64,000 bases of DNA from Sphingomonas sp. FARSPH (GTDB taxonomy: Bacteria; Pseudomonadota; Alphaproteobacteria; Sphingomonadales; Sphingomonadaceae): NCBI RefSeq assembly GCF_003355005.1, contig NZ_CP029985.1:2936501-3000500 (forward strand), written 5' to 3'. Below the pieces are notes generated by a model. That model did not search any database. It was not told the DNA's origin and saw nothing but the letters and a program-made list of their open reading frames with translations. This document shows, in pieces, positions 44,676-52,481 of this stretch (the stretch's first letter is position 1; every line of letters begins with the position of its first letter). The position numbers and the translations under genes were made by a program.

Positions 44676-44703
44676 GGTGTCAGGACCGGACGGCTCTGAC
44701 GCT
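44676..44703. repeat. Imperfect palindrome, copy B
   Basis: GGTGTCAGGACC-GGAC-GGCTCTGACGCT matches the palindrome at 39181 with several changes, some of them compensating. It sits between the convergent ABC ATPase and cation-efflux genes and could be a terminator for both. Confidence 0.6.
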
Positions 44704-44759
44704 TGGGGTTTCGAAGACAATGGCAGTGCTCGAAGGCCGTCGCTTACGAATACCAGTTC

Positions 44760-45680
44760 TCAGGCAGTCGAGCCGATCGTCATTGCGCCGTGCTTCCGCT
44801 TGGCTTCCGGCTCGACGTGAATCGAGATGATACTGTCCGGGTGCTCAACCTTCAGTGCCGCCTCGATCCTGTCGCAGATGGCATGCGACGCAGCGACGGT
44901 CATCGATCCGGGCACAATCAAGTGGAAATCGATGAACGTCATACGGCCGGCATGCCGGGAGCGAAGATCATGCGCCTCCAGCGCCCCAGCCATGTGCGCG
45001 TTGATCGTCGCCTCGACGGCCGCGAGGTCCTCGGGCGGTAACGCGGTATCCATCAGTCCCCCGACGCTTTCCGTAATGAGGTGCCAGCCTGCCCACAGAA
45101 TGTTGAGCGCCACCAGCGCAGCAAGGATGGGGTCGAGAATTTCCCAACCGGTCACCGCGACCAGCAAGACGCCGACGATCACGCCCCCCGAGGTGTAAAC
45201 ATCGATGAGCAGGTGCTTGCCGTCCGCCACCAGTGCGGGCGAACGGCGTTGCCGGCCGGTGCGGATCAGCAGCCAGCTCCATAGGCCGTTCAGCGCCGAC
45301 GCGCCCGCACTCACGGCAAGGCCCAGCGCAGGGGCTTGCAACGGGTGTGGATCACGAAACGCGCCATAGGCTTCCCGCAGGATCGCGAGCGAGGCGACGA
45401 GGATCAGCACGCCTTCCAGAACAGCGGAGAAATATTCCGCCTTGGAGTGCCCATAGGGATGATCGGCATCGGCCGGCCGCAGGCTGATCCGGATCGCGAA
45501 AAATGCCGCTACGGCCGTGACGACGTTGATGATGCTCTCGATCGCATCCGAGTAGAGCGCGACGCTGCCTGTCAGGGCATAGGCGAGGTATTTCAGGCCG
45601 AGAACGACCAGGCTGACGAGGATGCTCCCCGCCGCCAGTTTCAGGATGTTCGTCGGCTTCGCCGCTGCCGCGCCCGTCAC
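44760..45680 (-). CDS. Cation diffusion facilitator (CDF) efflux transporter
   Basis: This CDF exporter has about 306 residues from the GTG at 45680; the frame is open further upstream. Membrane segments begin ILKLAAGSILVSLVVLGLKY. The metal site of transmembrane helix 2 is in ALYSDAIESIINVVTAVAAF (D, with an N/D-type partner), and HPYGHSKAEYFSAVLEGVLI is the family loop; HLLIDVYTSGGVIVGVLL carries the second HxxxD-like site. A cytoplasmic C-terminal domain follows. It lies downstream of mntP on the same strand with a short ORF between, so it is likely under the Mn riboswitch and may export Mn2+. Confidence 0.88.
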   Translation of the reverse strand: MTGAAAAKPTNILKLAAGSILVSLVVLGLKYLAYALTGSVALYSDAIESIINVVTAVAAFFAIRISLRPADADHPYGHSKAEYFSAVLEGVLILVASLAILREAYGAFRDPHPLQAPALGLAVSAGASALNGLWSWLLIRTGRQRRSPALVADGKHLLIDVYTSGGVIVGVLLVAVTGWEILDPILAALVALNILWAGWHLITESVGGLMDTALPPEDLAAVEATINAHMAGALEAHDLRSRHAGRMTFIDFHLIVPGSMTVAASHAICDRIEAALKVEHPDSIISIHVEPEAKRKHGAMTIGSTA

Positions 45681-45748
45681 CGGCGGTTGCCTGAGCTGAT
45701 GGCCGGCACGCAGTTGGCAATGCGGCTTGCGGTTTGCGTCTCTGCCAC
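45677..45748 (-). CDS. Short coupled ORF before the CDF gene
   Basis: A GTG at 45748 with a strong Shine-Dalgarno (GGGAGGCG) opens a 23-codon frame, VAETQTASRIANCVPAISSG then NRR. Its TGA overlaps the CDF gene's GTG (GTGA). It starts 14 bases after the mntP stop. It either couples translation of the CDF gene to that of mntP or is the true CDF N terminus left behind by a frameshift. Confidence 0.45.
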   Translation of the reverse strand: MAETQTASRIANCVPAISSGNRR

Positions 45749-45762
45749 GTTCTACGCCTCCC

Positions 45763-46338
45763 TCACGCCGCGCCGGACAGATGCTGGAACAGGATCGATC
45801 CGCCGATGGCAACAAGAACGAACCCGCCAAGGATGCCGGCATAGCGACCGAGATAGGGACCGACATGCTTGCCCAGGATCATGCCGCCTGTCGCTACCAC
45901 CGTCGTGATCCCGCCGATGACCGCACATGCGATCCAAAGGTTCACGTCCATGAGCGCAAGGGAGACCCCGACGGCCGCAGCATCGATGCTGGTTGCGATG
46001 GCGGTCGCGGCCAGACGCCAGAAACTCGGGCTGGAAGGCTCGGATACCTCGTCCGCATCGTTTTGCTGAAGGGCTTCGCGGATCATATAGGCACCGACTG
46101 CGAGTAAAAGCCCGAACGCCACCCAACGGTCGTAGCTGGCGATCCAGTCGTTCAGCAAATAGCCGAGCAGGTAGCCGATCGCCGGCGTCAGCGCCTCGAA
46201 GAAGCCGAAGACGATGCCGACGCGCATCGCGTCCGACCAGCGGCTCCGCTGCTCCGTCGCGCCTTTGCCAAGCGACGCCGCGAAGGCGTCAACGGACAGG
46301 CTGGCGCCGAGGGCGCCAAGCGTCAGAATACCAGTCAT
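45763..46338 (-). CDS. mntP: Manganese efflux pump MntP
   Basis: This 191-residue inner-membrane protein has six hydrophobic segments. It begins MTGILTLGALGASLSVDAFA and has the duplicated acidic motifs SVDAFAASLGKG and TSIDAAAVGVSLALMDV that are characteristic of MntP, which exports Mn2+. The upstream leader is a yybP-ykoY riboswitch, which independently supports the substrate. The gene is first in a minus-strand unit with the CDF exporter. Confidence 0.95.
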   Translation of the reverse strand: MTGILTLGALGASLSVDAFAASLGKGATEQRSRWSDAMRVGIVFGFFEALTPAIGYLLGYLLNDWIASYDRWVAFGLLLAVGAYMIREALQQNDADEVSEPSSPSFWRLAATAIATSIDAAAVGVSLALMDVNLWIACAVIGGITTVVATGGMILGKHVGPYLGRYAGILGGFVLVAIGGSILFQHLSGAA

Positions 46339-46344
46339 GCAACA

Positions 46345-46530
46345 TCACTCAGGGGCCTGACAAACAACGACGAGCCCACCTCCGGCCACTTAGAGGCGAC
46401 ACGTCGTTGGTCTTGCCGGGCAAGCCTGATGGCTTGCTGTCCACGCCACGGCGGCAATCCGAAGATGCCGGCGATTATGTTGACGAGGACCCCGCGCAGC
46501 AGGTGGCTACTCCCCAAGGAACGACGCAGT
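46345..46530 (-). promoter_or_regulatory. yybP-ykoY manganese riboswitch
   Basis: Read on the minus strand, the leader of mntP has the conserved first loop CTTGGGGAGTAGCC (GGGGAGTAG at 46507-46515) and the second conserved loop GTCAACATAATCG (46472-46484). It closes with GTCAGGCCCCTGAG (46349-46361), whose CCCC can pair with the initial GGGG. This is the pattern of the Mn2+-sensing yybP-ykoY aptamer, a known partner of mntP. The closing stem ends about ten bases before the start codon, so control of ribosome access is likely. Confidence 0.88.
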
Positions 46531-46574
46531 ACCTAGCGGGATAGGGCAATCCGATCAATCCCATCCGATTGCTT

Positions 46575-46608
46575 TTGACAAACAATAGTCATAGGGGGTA
46601 CGCCTATG
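46575..46608 (+). promoter_or_regulatory. Probable RcnR-type promoter/operator
   Basis: TTGACA at 46575-46580 is followed by the dyad CATAGG-GGGTACG-CCTATG (46590-46608). The dyad contains a G tract and includes the start codon of the regulator. The CCTAT/ATAGG half-sites match the dyad upstream of the first RcnR-like gene at 39519. Autorepression is inferred. Confidence 0.6.
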
Positions 46609-46881
46609 TCACACCTTACCGGGACTAATGCCGATCTCGTCGCGCGCGTTCGCCGCATCGCAGGTCAAGTGAATGCCGTGGAGCGCGAACTGACGGCTGA
46701 CGCGTCATGCACGAAGGTGCTGCACCTCGTCGCAGCCGTTCGCGGTGCGGTAAACGGCCTGATGGACGAGATCATTGCCGAACACCTGGAGGCGCACGTC
46801 GCGCGTCCCGGTCTGAGCGACGAGGAACGCGCCGAGGGTGCTGAAGAACTGCTGGCGGTGATCCGCCGCTACGCAAAGTAG
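46606..46881 (+). CDS. RcnR family Co/Ni-sensing repressor
   Basis: This is a 91-residue CsoR/RcnR-family protein with MSHLTGTNADLVARVRRIAG, SCTKVLHLVAAVRGAVNGLM and EHLEAHV. His3, Cys35, His60 and His64, the RcnR Co(II)/Ni(II) ligands, are all conserved. It stands eight bases before the dmeF-like exporter gene, the usual regulator-efflux pairing, and is likely derepressed by Co or Ni. Confidence 0.92.
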   Translation: MSHLTGTNADLVARVRRIAGQVNAVERELTADASCTKVLHLVAAVRGAVNGLMDEIIAEHLEAHVARPGLSDEERAEGAEELLAVIRRYAK

Positions 46882-46889
46882 GTCGGCTA

Positions 46890-47829
46890 ATGGCTACCCT
46901 GTCCGAACTCGACGCTCACACCCATGAGCATGTCTACCTTGGCGCAGCGCACGACGAGAATGCGCGCCGCACGCGCTGGGTCGTCGCGCTGACGGCCGTG
47001 ATGATGATCGGCGAAATCATCGCCGGCTATGTGACGGGCTCGATGGCGCTGCTTGCGGACGGCTTTCACATGGCAACCCACGCTGGTGCGCTTACCGTCG
47101 CGGCGGTCGCCTATTCCTTTGCGAAGCGCCATGCCCGCAACCCCGCGTACAGTTTCGGCACCGGCAAGGTAGGCGATCTAGCCGGGTTCGCATCCGCTAT
47201 GGTGCTGGGACTGATATCGCTCGCGATCGGCGTCGAGTCTGTTGCCCGTCTTTTCCAGCCCATCACCGTCGCGTTCGGTGAAGCTACCTGGATCGCGGTA
47301 ATCGGCCTGCTGGTGAACATCGCCTCCGCTTTCCTGCTTTCCGGCGGGCACGGTCATGACCATGGGCACCACCACGGTCACGATCATGGGCGCGGGCATC
47401 ACCACGGCCATGGTCATGGCGGCGACAACAATCTGCGCTCGGCGTACATCCATGTTCTGGCCGACGCCCTGACCTCGGTGCTCGCTATCGCTGCCTTGGT
47501 GGCGGGCCGGTATCTGGGCTGGGTCTGGATGGACCCGGTCATGGGGATCGTCGGCGCGATCGTCATCGCGCGTTGGTCGTGGACGCTGATGCGGGACATC
47601 GGCCATCCTGCTCGACCGGACTGACAACCATGTCGCCGACGAAATTCGCGAGCTGGTCGAGACACCCGGCGATGCGCGAATCACCGATCTCCACGTCTGG
47701 CGGGTGGGGCCGGAAGCCCATGCCGCGATCGTCAGTGTGGTCGGAAAGCCTGACGTGACGCGCGAGCTGATCGAGCGCCGGCTCGCGCCGGTGCACGAAC
47801 TCGCCCACCTTACCATCGAGCGCCGCTAA
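46890..47829 (+). pseudogene. dmeF: DmeF-like Co/Ni efflux CDF transporter, frameshifted
   Basis: The first frame (46890-47624) gives 244 residues. It holds the CDF membrane core (MALLADGFHMATHAGALTVA), a His-rich loop (HGHDHGHHHGHDHG, ~157-170) and HVLADALTSVLAIAALVAGR, then stops at MRDIGHPARPD. The missing C-terminal domain continues in another frame from 47605: ILLDRTDNHVADEIRELVET, then ITDLHVWRVGPEAHAAIVSV to a TAA at 47829. A net two-base loss (or one-base gain) near 47601-47605 explains this. It is either a real mutation or a base-calling error; intact, the protein would have about 313 residues. Confidence 0.9.
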
Positions 47830-47832
47830 GCC

Positions 47833-48030
47833 ATGAAATCGCCTTGCGTTGAGCTATGCGGCTTTGATGGTCGTAGTGGCTGGTGCCGGGGGTGCGGCCG
47901 CTCGCGCGAGGAAGTGCGGCGCTGGCGCAACTTGCGGCCCGGCGAGGCGCGCCGGGTGCTGGACGAGCTGCCCCGCCGACTGACGAAACTGGCGCAGACG
48001 GACTCGCCGGCTCGGGCGAGCAAATCGTGA
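47833..48030 (+). CDS. DUF1289 domain protein
   Basis: This 65-residue protein has the Cys-rich pattern CVELCGFDGRSGWCRGCGRS, a four-cysteine zinc-ribbon-like signature of DUF1289, then EEVRRWRNL. The function of the family is unknown. It starts three bases after the dmeF frame and overlaps the next gene by four bases. Confidence 0.85.
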   Translation: MKSPCVELCGFDGRSGWCRGCGRSREEVRRWRNLRPGEARRVLDELPRRLTKLAQTDSPARASKS

Positions 48031-48377
48031 TCTACCTGGCCATCAAGGCAGCTATCTCCGGGGTGCTCATCGCCGTCGCCTCGGAGTTGGCGAAACGCTA
48101 TCCCGGTTTCGGGGCGCTGATCGCGTCACTCCCTCTTGTATCCGTGCTGGGCATGATCTGGCTGTGGAACGCGAAGCCCGACTCGGAGAACATGGCTGCG
48201 CACTCCGCGGCGACGTTCTGGTACGTCCTGCCGTCGCTGCCGATGTTCCTCGTCATCCCCGTCCTGCTCCGGCAGGGCTTGCCCTTCTGGCTTGCGCTGA
48301 CGATGGGGTGCGTGCTGACAATCGCGCTGTATTCCGCGATGACATTCACCGGACCAAGGTTCGGGCTGCGGCTGTGA
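48027..48377 (+). CDS. DUF3147 family small membrane protein
   Basis: This is a 116-residue inner-membrane protein starting at a GTG that overlaps the DUF1289 stop. Four hydrophobic segments are visible, with AISGVLIAVASELAKRYPGF, LIASLPLVSVLGMIWLWNAK and FWYVLPSLPMFLVIPVLLRQ typical of DUF3147. The function is unknown. It probably belongs to the dmeF operon. Confidence 0.8.
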   Translation: MIYLAIKAAISGVLIAVASELAKRYPGFGALIASLPLVSVLGMIWLWNAKPDSENMAAHSAATFWYVLPSLPMFLVIPVLLRQGLPFWLALTMGCVLTIALYSAMTFTGPRFGLRL

Positions 48378-48454
48378 TTGTAATCGGCCTGTGACGTAGG
48401 GTCGCGTCTGCAACCAGTCGAACACTGATCCGTGATGCCGCGAAGCGCTGACCT

Positions 48455-49168
48455 TTGATCGAATATGCGCTGCTGTTCGCCGGGGCGTTTGTGGCGGCCG
48501 CGATTTCGGGATCGGCCGGGTTTGCGGGTGCGCTCCGGCTCCTGCCCCTCTTCACGCACATCGTCGGCGTCAATGCGGCGGTGCCGCTACTGACGATCGC
48601 GCAGCTTGTCGGCAACCTGTCTCGGGCTGCCTTCGGTATCCGCGACATACGCTGGCGCCCGGTCCTGCTTTTTCTCAGCGCCGCGCTGCCTGCCGCCGCA
48701 CTTGGAGCCTGGTGGTTCGCGGAGCTTCCCAAGGCGCTGATGGTACGCGGCATGGGTGTCGCGATCCTGATCTTTGTCGCGCTGAAATTGCGCGGGCTGA
48801 CATTCGCGCCGTCGCCGCGGCTGCTGATAATCGGCGGAGCCGTAGTCGGGCTGCTGTCCGGACTGGTTGGCAGCGCCGGATTGCTGGGCGCGGCGATCTT
48901 CCTGTCGCTCAACCTCCCCCCCGTCGCCTATGTCGCAAGCGAGGCTACGACGGCGGTCGCGATGCACCTCGTCAAATGGATCGTCTATGATGCTGCCATC
49001 GACCTCGGGTCCGGATTCTGGCCCTCGGCCGTAGCCATGAGCATCGCGATGATCGCAGGCACATGGGCGGGCAAGCGTATCATCGAGCGGCTGCCGCTAG
49101 CGCAATTCCGGATGCTGGTTGCCGGATTACTCGTGGTCACAGCAGCGCAGATGATTGTTACGGGCTGA
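48455..49168 (+). CDS. TSUP/TauE-SafE family transporter
   Basis: This 237-residue membrane protein begins LIEYALLFAGAFVAAAISGS at a TTG start. It has repeated TauE/SafE features (SGSAGFAGALRLLPLFTHIV; GAVVGLLSGLVGSAGLLGAA) and seven to eight membrane segments. The family exports sulfite and other organic sulfur anions; some members sit with metal-resistance genes. It closes the dmeF-side operon. The true start may be slightly downstream. Confidence 0.8.
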   Translation: MIEYALLFAGAFVAAAISGSAGFAGALRLLPLFTHIVGVNAAVPLLTIAQLVGNLSRAAFGIRDIRWRPVLLFLSAALPAAALGAWWFAELPKALMVRGMGVAILIFVALKLRGLTFAPSPRLLIIGGAVVGLLSGLVGSAGLLGAAIFLSLNLPPVAYVASEATTAVAMHLVKWIVYDAAIDLGSGFWPSAVAMSIAMIAGTWAGKRIIERLPLAQFRMLVAGLLVVTAAQMIVTG

Positions 49169-49202
49169 GCCTGCTTTGCGAAAAGCGCGTGCGCCGCATG
49201 CC

Positions 49203-49230
49203 GGGGTCACAACCGAACGGTTGTGAGACC
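49203..49230. repeat. Palindrome, copy C
   Basis: GGGGTCACAACC-GAAC-GGTTGTGAGACC differs from copy A at only four positions. It lies 35 bases after the TSUP gene, at the right edge of the metal island. Confidence 0.7.
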
Positions 49231-49255
49231 TGCCAACCAGCCGCTCGCTGCTGCT

Positions 49256-49316
49256 CTGACCCACAATCGGACGTTCACCTGAACGCCATCGCTCTCCAGG
49301 TTCTGCCATTCGTCCA
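49256..49316 (-). repeat. Dispersed intergenic repeat, copy 2 (degenerate)
   Basis: The plus strand reads CTGACCCACAATCGGACGTT then GCTCTCCAGGTTCTGCCATT and CGTCCA. This aligns with the TTGACCCA...CTCCCCAGCTTCTGCCGTTCG layout of the copy at 57664. Confidence 0.5.
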
Positions 49317-49446
49317 GGTCAGAAGATTGGTAGCTACCCAATCGCCTCCTCATAAACGGCGACTTCCGCCGAGTTGAGTAGGGCGCAACGGTCGTTCGCA
49401 TGAAGCATGGCGGGACCCGTGAGGCTATTCGGCCATACGGGTAGCC

Positions 49447-50262
49447 ATGAGGATCGCGATCATCACCGACACCCACCTCGCGGATGGCGCTGACGATTTT
49501 CGACGTAATTTAGACGAGGGCATCGATTGGATCGCGGGCGCAAACATCGACCTCATCATCCATCTGGGCGATGTGACCGCAAATGGCGTCATAGCTCCCG
49601 AGCAATTCGCCACGGCGGCGCAAGTGCTAGGGAGGGTCCGCGTGCCGCTGCTCGCGCTGCCAGGCAATCACGACGTTGGCGATCCGACGAGCGGACATGA
49701 GGCGCCGCTCTCGATCAAGCAGATCCATGCGTTTTGCGATGCATTCGGTCCCGATCGGTGGGTTCATACGTCCGGAGCGTGGACGCTGATCGGCCTGAAC
49801 GCGCAGGTCCTTGGCAGCGACCTCGAACGTGAGCAGATCGCCTGGCTCGCCGAGGCAGCCGGCGCTGCGCGTGGTCCGGTCGCACTGTTTCTTCATAAGC
49901 CGTGGTTCGACACCGGACTCGAAGAGCCATCGCTTCCTCCGACGCGATACGTTCCGCCGTCCTCGCTTAGGGCGCTAAGATCGACGCTCGCTGGAGCCGA
50001 TCTGCGGCTGGTGGCGAGTGGTCATGTCCACCAATTCCGCCGCCGCATCGTCGACGCCGTCGAGCATGCGTGGATTGGCTCCACCGCCTTTGTCATCCCG
50101 AAGCGCTGGCAGCAGACGATCGGACGCAAGGAGACCGGTGTCGCGCTCCTGACGCTCGATGGCGATACGTACGTCTTGGAGGACGTGAAGCCACCACAAA
50201 TGCGCGACCTCGATCTGGCGGACTATCCCGATGTCTACCCCGAGCTACTCGAGCGTGGATGA
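49447..50262 (+). CDS. Calcineurin-like metallophosphoesterase
   Basis: This 271-residue enzyme has the full metallophosphoesterase motif set: MRIAIITDTHLADGADDF (DxH), IDLIIHLGDVTANG (GDxx), PLLALPGNHDVGD (GNHD), LFLHKPWFD (His) and LVASGHVHQFRRR (GHxH). It binds two metals and cleaves phosphomonoesters or diesters, as CpdA-like proteins do. The 32-base overlap with the next MFS gene implies tight coupling, suggesting that the transported compound contains phosphate. Confidence 0.9.
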   Translation: MRIAIITDTHLADGADDFRRNLDEGIDWIAGANIDLIIHLGDVTANGVIAPEQFATAAQVLGRVRVPLLALPGNHDVGDPTSGHEAPLSIKQIHAFCDAFGPDRWVHTSGAWTLIGLNAQVLGSDLEREQIAWLAEAAGAARGPVALFLHKPWFDTGLEEPSLPPTRYVPPSSLRALRSTLAGADLRLVASGHVHQFRRRIVDAVEHAWIGSTAFVIPKRWQQTIGRKETGVALLTLDGDTYVLEDVKPPQMRDLDLADYPDVYPELLERG

Positions 50263-51550
50263 CCACTTGCCGCGCCGCTACGCGCCCTATGCGGTCGCGG
50301 TGCTGCTGCTCGCCTATGTCGTCGCGTTCGTGGATCGGCAGATTCTCAATCTCCTGGTTGAGCCGATCAGGCGCGACACGGGTCTTACCGACGTCGAGAT
50401 CAGCCTGCTTCAGGGACTGAGCTTTGCCATTTTCGTGTCGGTGGGCGGATTGCCCATCGGTCGCCTCGTCGACACACGCCGGCGCACCGCCCTCCTCGCC
50501 ATCGGTATCGCGGGGTGGTCGCTGTGTACCGGCGCGTTCGGGCTCGCGGGTAGCTTTGCCGGTATGCTGCTGGCGCGGATCGGTGTCGGCGTCGGCGAGG
50601 CGACGATGACGCCGAGTGCCTATTCGCTCATCGGCGATTACGTGAGCGATCGCCGGCTCGGACTCGCCGCCGCGATCTATGGCCTTGGACCGTTCGCGGG
50701 TTCGGGGCTGGCGCTGCTGCTCGGCGCGGCGGTGCTTCGACTGCTACCCGCCGATGGGTTCGTCGTGCCGCTGATCGGGAGCATCCACAGCTGGCAGATG
50801 ATCTTCTTGCTTCTTGTTCCGGTGGGGCTTCTTGTCGCGATCTGGGTTGCGTCCTTGCGTGAGCCGCCACGCCGACTCGCGACACCCGAGCCGCCGGACA
50901 AGGCCGCGATCAAGCACTACTTCGCGCAGCATGGTGCAACGATTGCGGGAGTGAATGCCGCGACGGGCTTTGGCGCGATGGCGACCTATGCACTGCTCGC
51001 ATGGGCACCCGCGCTCTTGTCGCGCCGCTACGGCCTGTCGACCGCGGAAGCGGGGGAGCGTTTGGGGCTGGTCCTGATCACCGCGTGCTGCGCAGGCGTG
51101 CTGCTGGCGGGGCAGCTCGGTGACGTGCTACGCCGGCGAGGCCATGCTGGCGGACGGCTGATCGTCCTCGGCGGCGCATTGTTGGGCGCGATCCCGCTCG
51201 CCGCCTGGGTGCCATCTGCGCCCACGGCGAATGCCTTCCTGTGGCGCGCGACGCCGCTCTACTTCCTGCTCGCCGCGGCGATCGGGTCGGGACCGGCGAC
51301 GCTCCAGGAGATCACGCCGAACCAGATGCGCGGGGTACAGCACGCGATCGCGGTGCTTATCGCAAGCCTCTTTGGTCTGGGGCTCGGACCGACGGCCGTT
51401 GCAGTGACGACGGAGCACGTGCTGGGCAGCTCAGCGCGTCTCGGCGATGCCCTGATGATCCTGCTGCCATTGATGCTGACGGTTGCGCTTGCCGCCACGC
51501 TGCTGACGATCCGCAGCTACGCGCGGACGCTCGCCGCCGTCACGCGCTAA
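50231..51550 (+). CDS. MFS transporter, spinster-like
   Basis: This 439-residue transporter has twelve predicted membrane segments. It starts MSTPSYSSVDDHLPRRYAPY and shows VVAFVDRQILNLLVEPIRRD, the DRQ/ILNLL start typical of the spinster-like (Spns) MFS branch. GEATMTPSAYSLIGDYVSDR is the loop after helix 4 or 5. The substrate is unknown. It overlaps the phosphoesterase gene by 32 bases and is convergent with the LysR gene, sharing about 11 bases with it. Confidence 0.9.
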   Translation: MSTPSYSSVDDHLPRRYAPYAVAVLLLAYVVAFVDRQILNLLVEPIRRDTGLTDVEISLLQGLSFAIFVSVGGLPIGRLVDTRRRTALLAIGIAGWSLCTGAFGLAGSFAGMLLARIGVGVGEATMTPSAYSLIGDYVSDRRLGLAAAIYGLGPFAGSGLALLLGAAVLRLLPADGFVVPLIGSIHSWQMIFLLLVPVGLLVAIWVASLREPPRRLATPEPPDKAAIKHYFAQHGATIAGVNAATGFGAMATYALLAWAPALLSRRYGLSTAEAGERLGLVLITACCAGVLLAGQLGDVLRRRGHAGGRLIVLGGALLGAIPLAAWVPSAPTANAFLWRATPLYFLLAAAIGSGPATLQEITPNQMRGVQHAIAVLIASLFGLGLGPTAVAVTTEHVLGSSARLGDALMILLPLMLTVALAATLLTIRSYARTLAAVTR

Positions 51551-52445
51551 GCGCGTCGAACCGGACCCGCGAGGCTGTCGCTTCGCGCTTCAGCCAATGT
51601 GCTAGGCGCGTCTCCGCCGGGGAGCGCGCCGCACGCCGTCCTGCGCGATACAGGCGATAGCGCTCGCCGGTCGGCAGTGCGCGTCCGCACGGTGTCAGCA
51701 ACCCAGCAGCGAGCGGTCGCTCGCATAGCATCGGCACCGCGAGCGCCACACCCATCCCTGCCGCCGCCGCCTCGTACATCATGCCCAGCGTCGCAAAGCT
51801 CCTGATCGGCTGCTCGCCCGCGAGCCCCGCGCCTGCGAGCCAGCGGCTCCACATATCATGCGGCTCACGCACGCCGAGCAGCGGATAATCGGTCAAGGCC
51901 GCTTCCTCTGCAGGGCTTGCGCGCCCGTCCGCCAGATGCGGCGCACAGACGGGGCGCGCATCGACATGGATGATGGGCTCTGCCTGCAAATCTGCGATCT
52001 CCACGCCTCCCCAAAGGGCAAGCTGCGCCTCTCCCGAGCGCAGGATATCGGGATCGCGCGTCGGCACGACGTCGAGGTCGATGCCCTCCTCCTGCTTCAG
52101 TCGAGCAAGGCGCGGCGCGACCCAATGGGTGGCCATGCTATGCGAGGTCGCGAGCGTGATGCGATCGGGATCGGCGCCCAGCATCGTCGTCGCACGTCCG
52201 ATCGACGCCACCGCGGGTTCGATCAGCGCGAGATAGCGTTCGCCCGCCGGAGTCAGCCGCAGCCCAGGGCCGCTGCGGTCGAACAATGCAACGCCGAGAA
52301 AGCCCTCAAGCGACGTGATGCGCCGGCTCGCGCCCGATGGGCTCAACGCCAGCGCAACCGCACCGGCGCGCAGGCCACCGGCGTGCGCCACGCTGACGAA
52401 CGCCTCGATCGCCTCCAGCGGTGGAGTCTTGCGGAGCATGACCAC
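51540..52445 (-). CDS. LysR family transcriptional regulator
   Basis: This is a 301-residue regulator with an N-terminal winged HTH (PPLEAIEAFVSVAHAGGLRA, then LALSPSGASRRITSLEGFLG). A LysR substrate-binding domain follows, starting near RITLATSHSMATHWVAPRLA, of the GcvA-like subgroup. It lies between the MFS gene (convergent) and a TonB receptor (same strand, upstream). It probably regulates this uptake cluster. Confidence 0.9.
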   Translation of the reverse strand: MVMLRKTPPLEAIEAFVSVAHAGGLRAGAVALALSPSGASRRITSLEGFLGVALFDRSGPGLRLTPAGERYLALIEPAVASIGRATTMLGADPDRITLATSHSMATHWVAPRLARLKQEEGIDLDVVPTRDPDILRSGEAQLALWGGVEIADLQAEPIIHVDARPVCAPHLADGRASPAEEAALTDYPLLGVREPHDMWSRWLAGAGLAGEQPIRSFATLGMMYEAAAAGMGVALAVPMLCERPLAAGLLTPCGRALPTGERYRLYRAGRRAARSPAETRLAHWLKREATASRVRFDALSA

Positions 52446-52481
52446 CTTATGGCGCGGCTCCGTTCCCGTTTTACGACAGCG

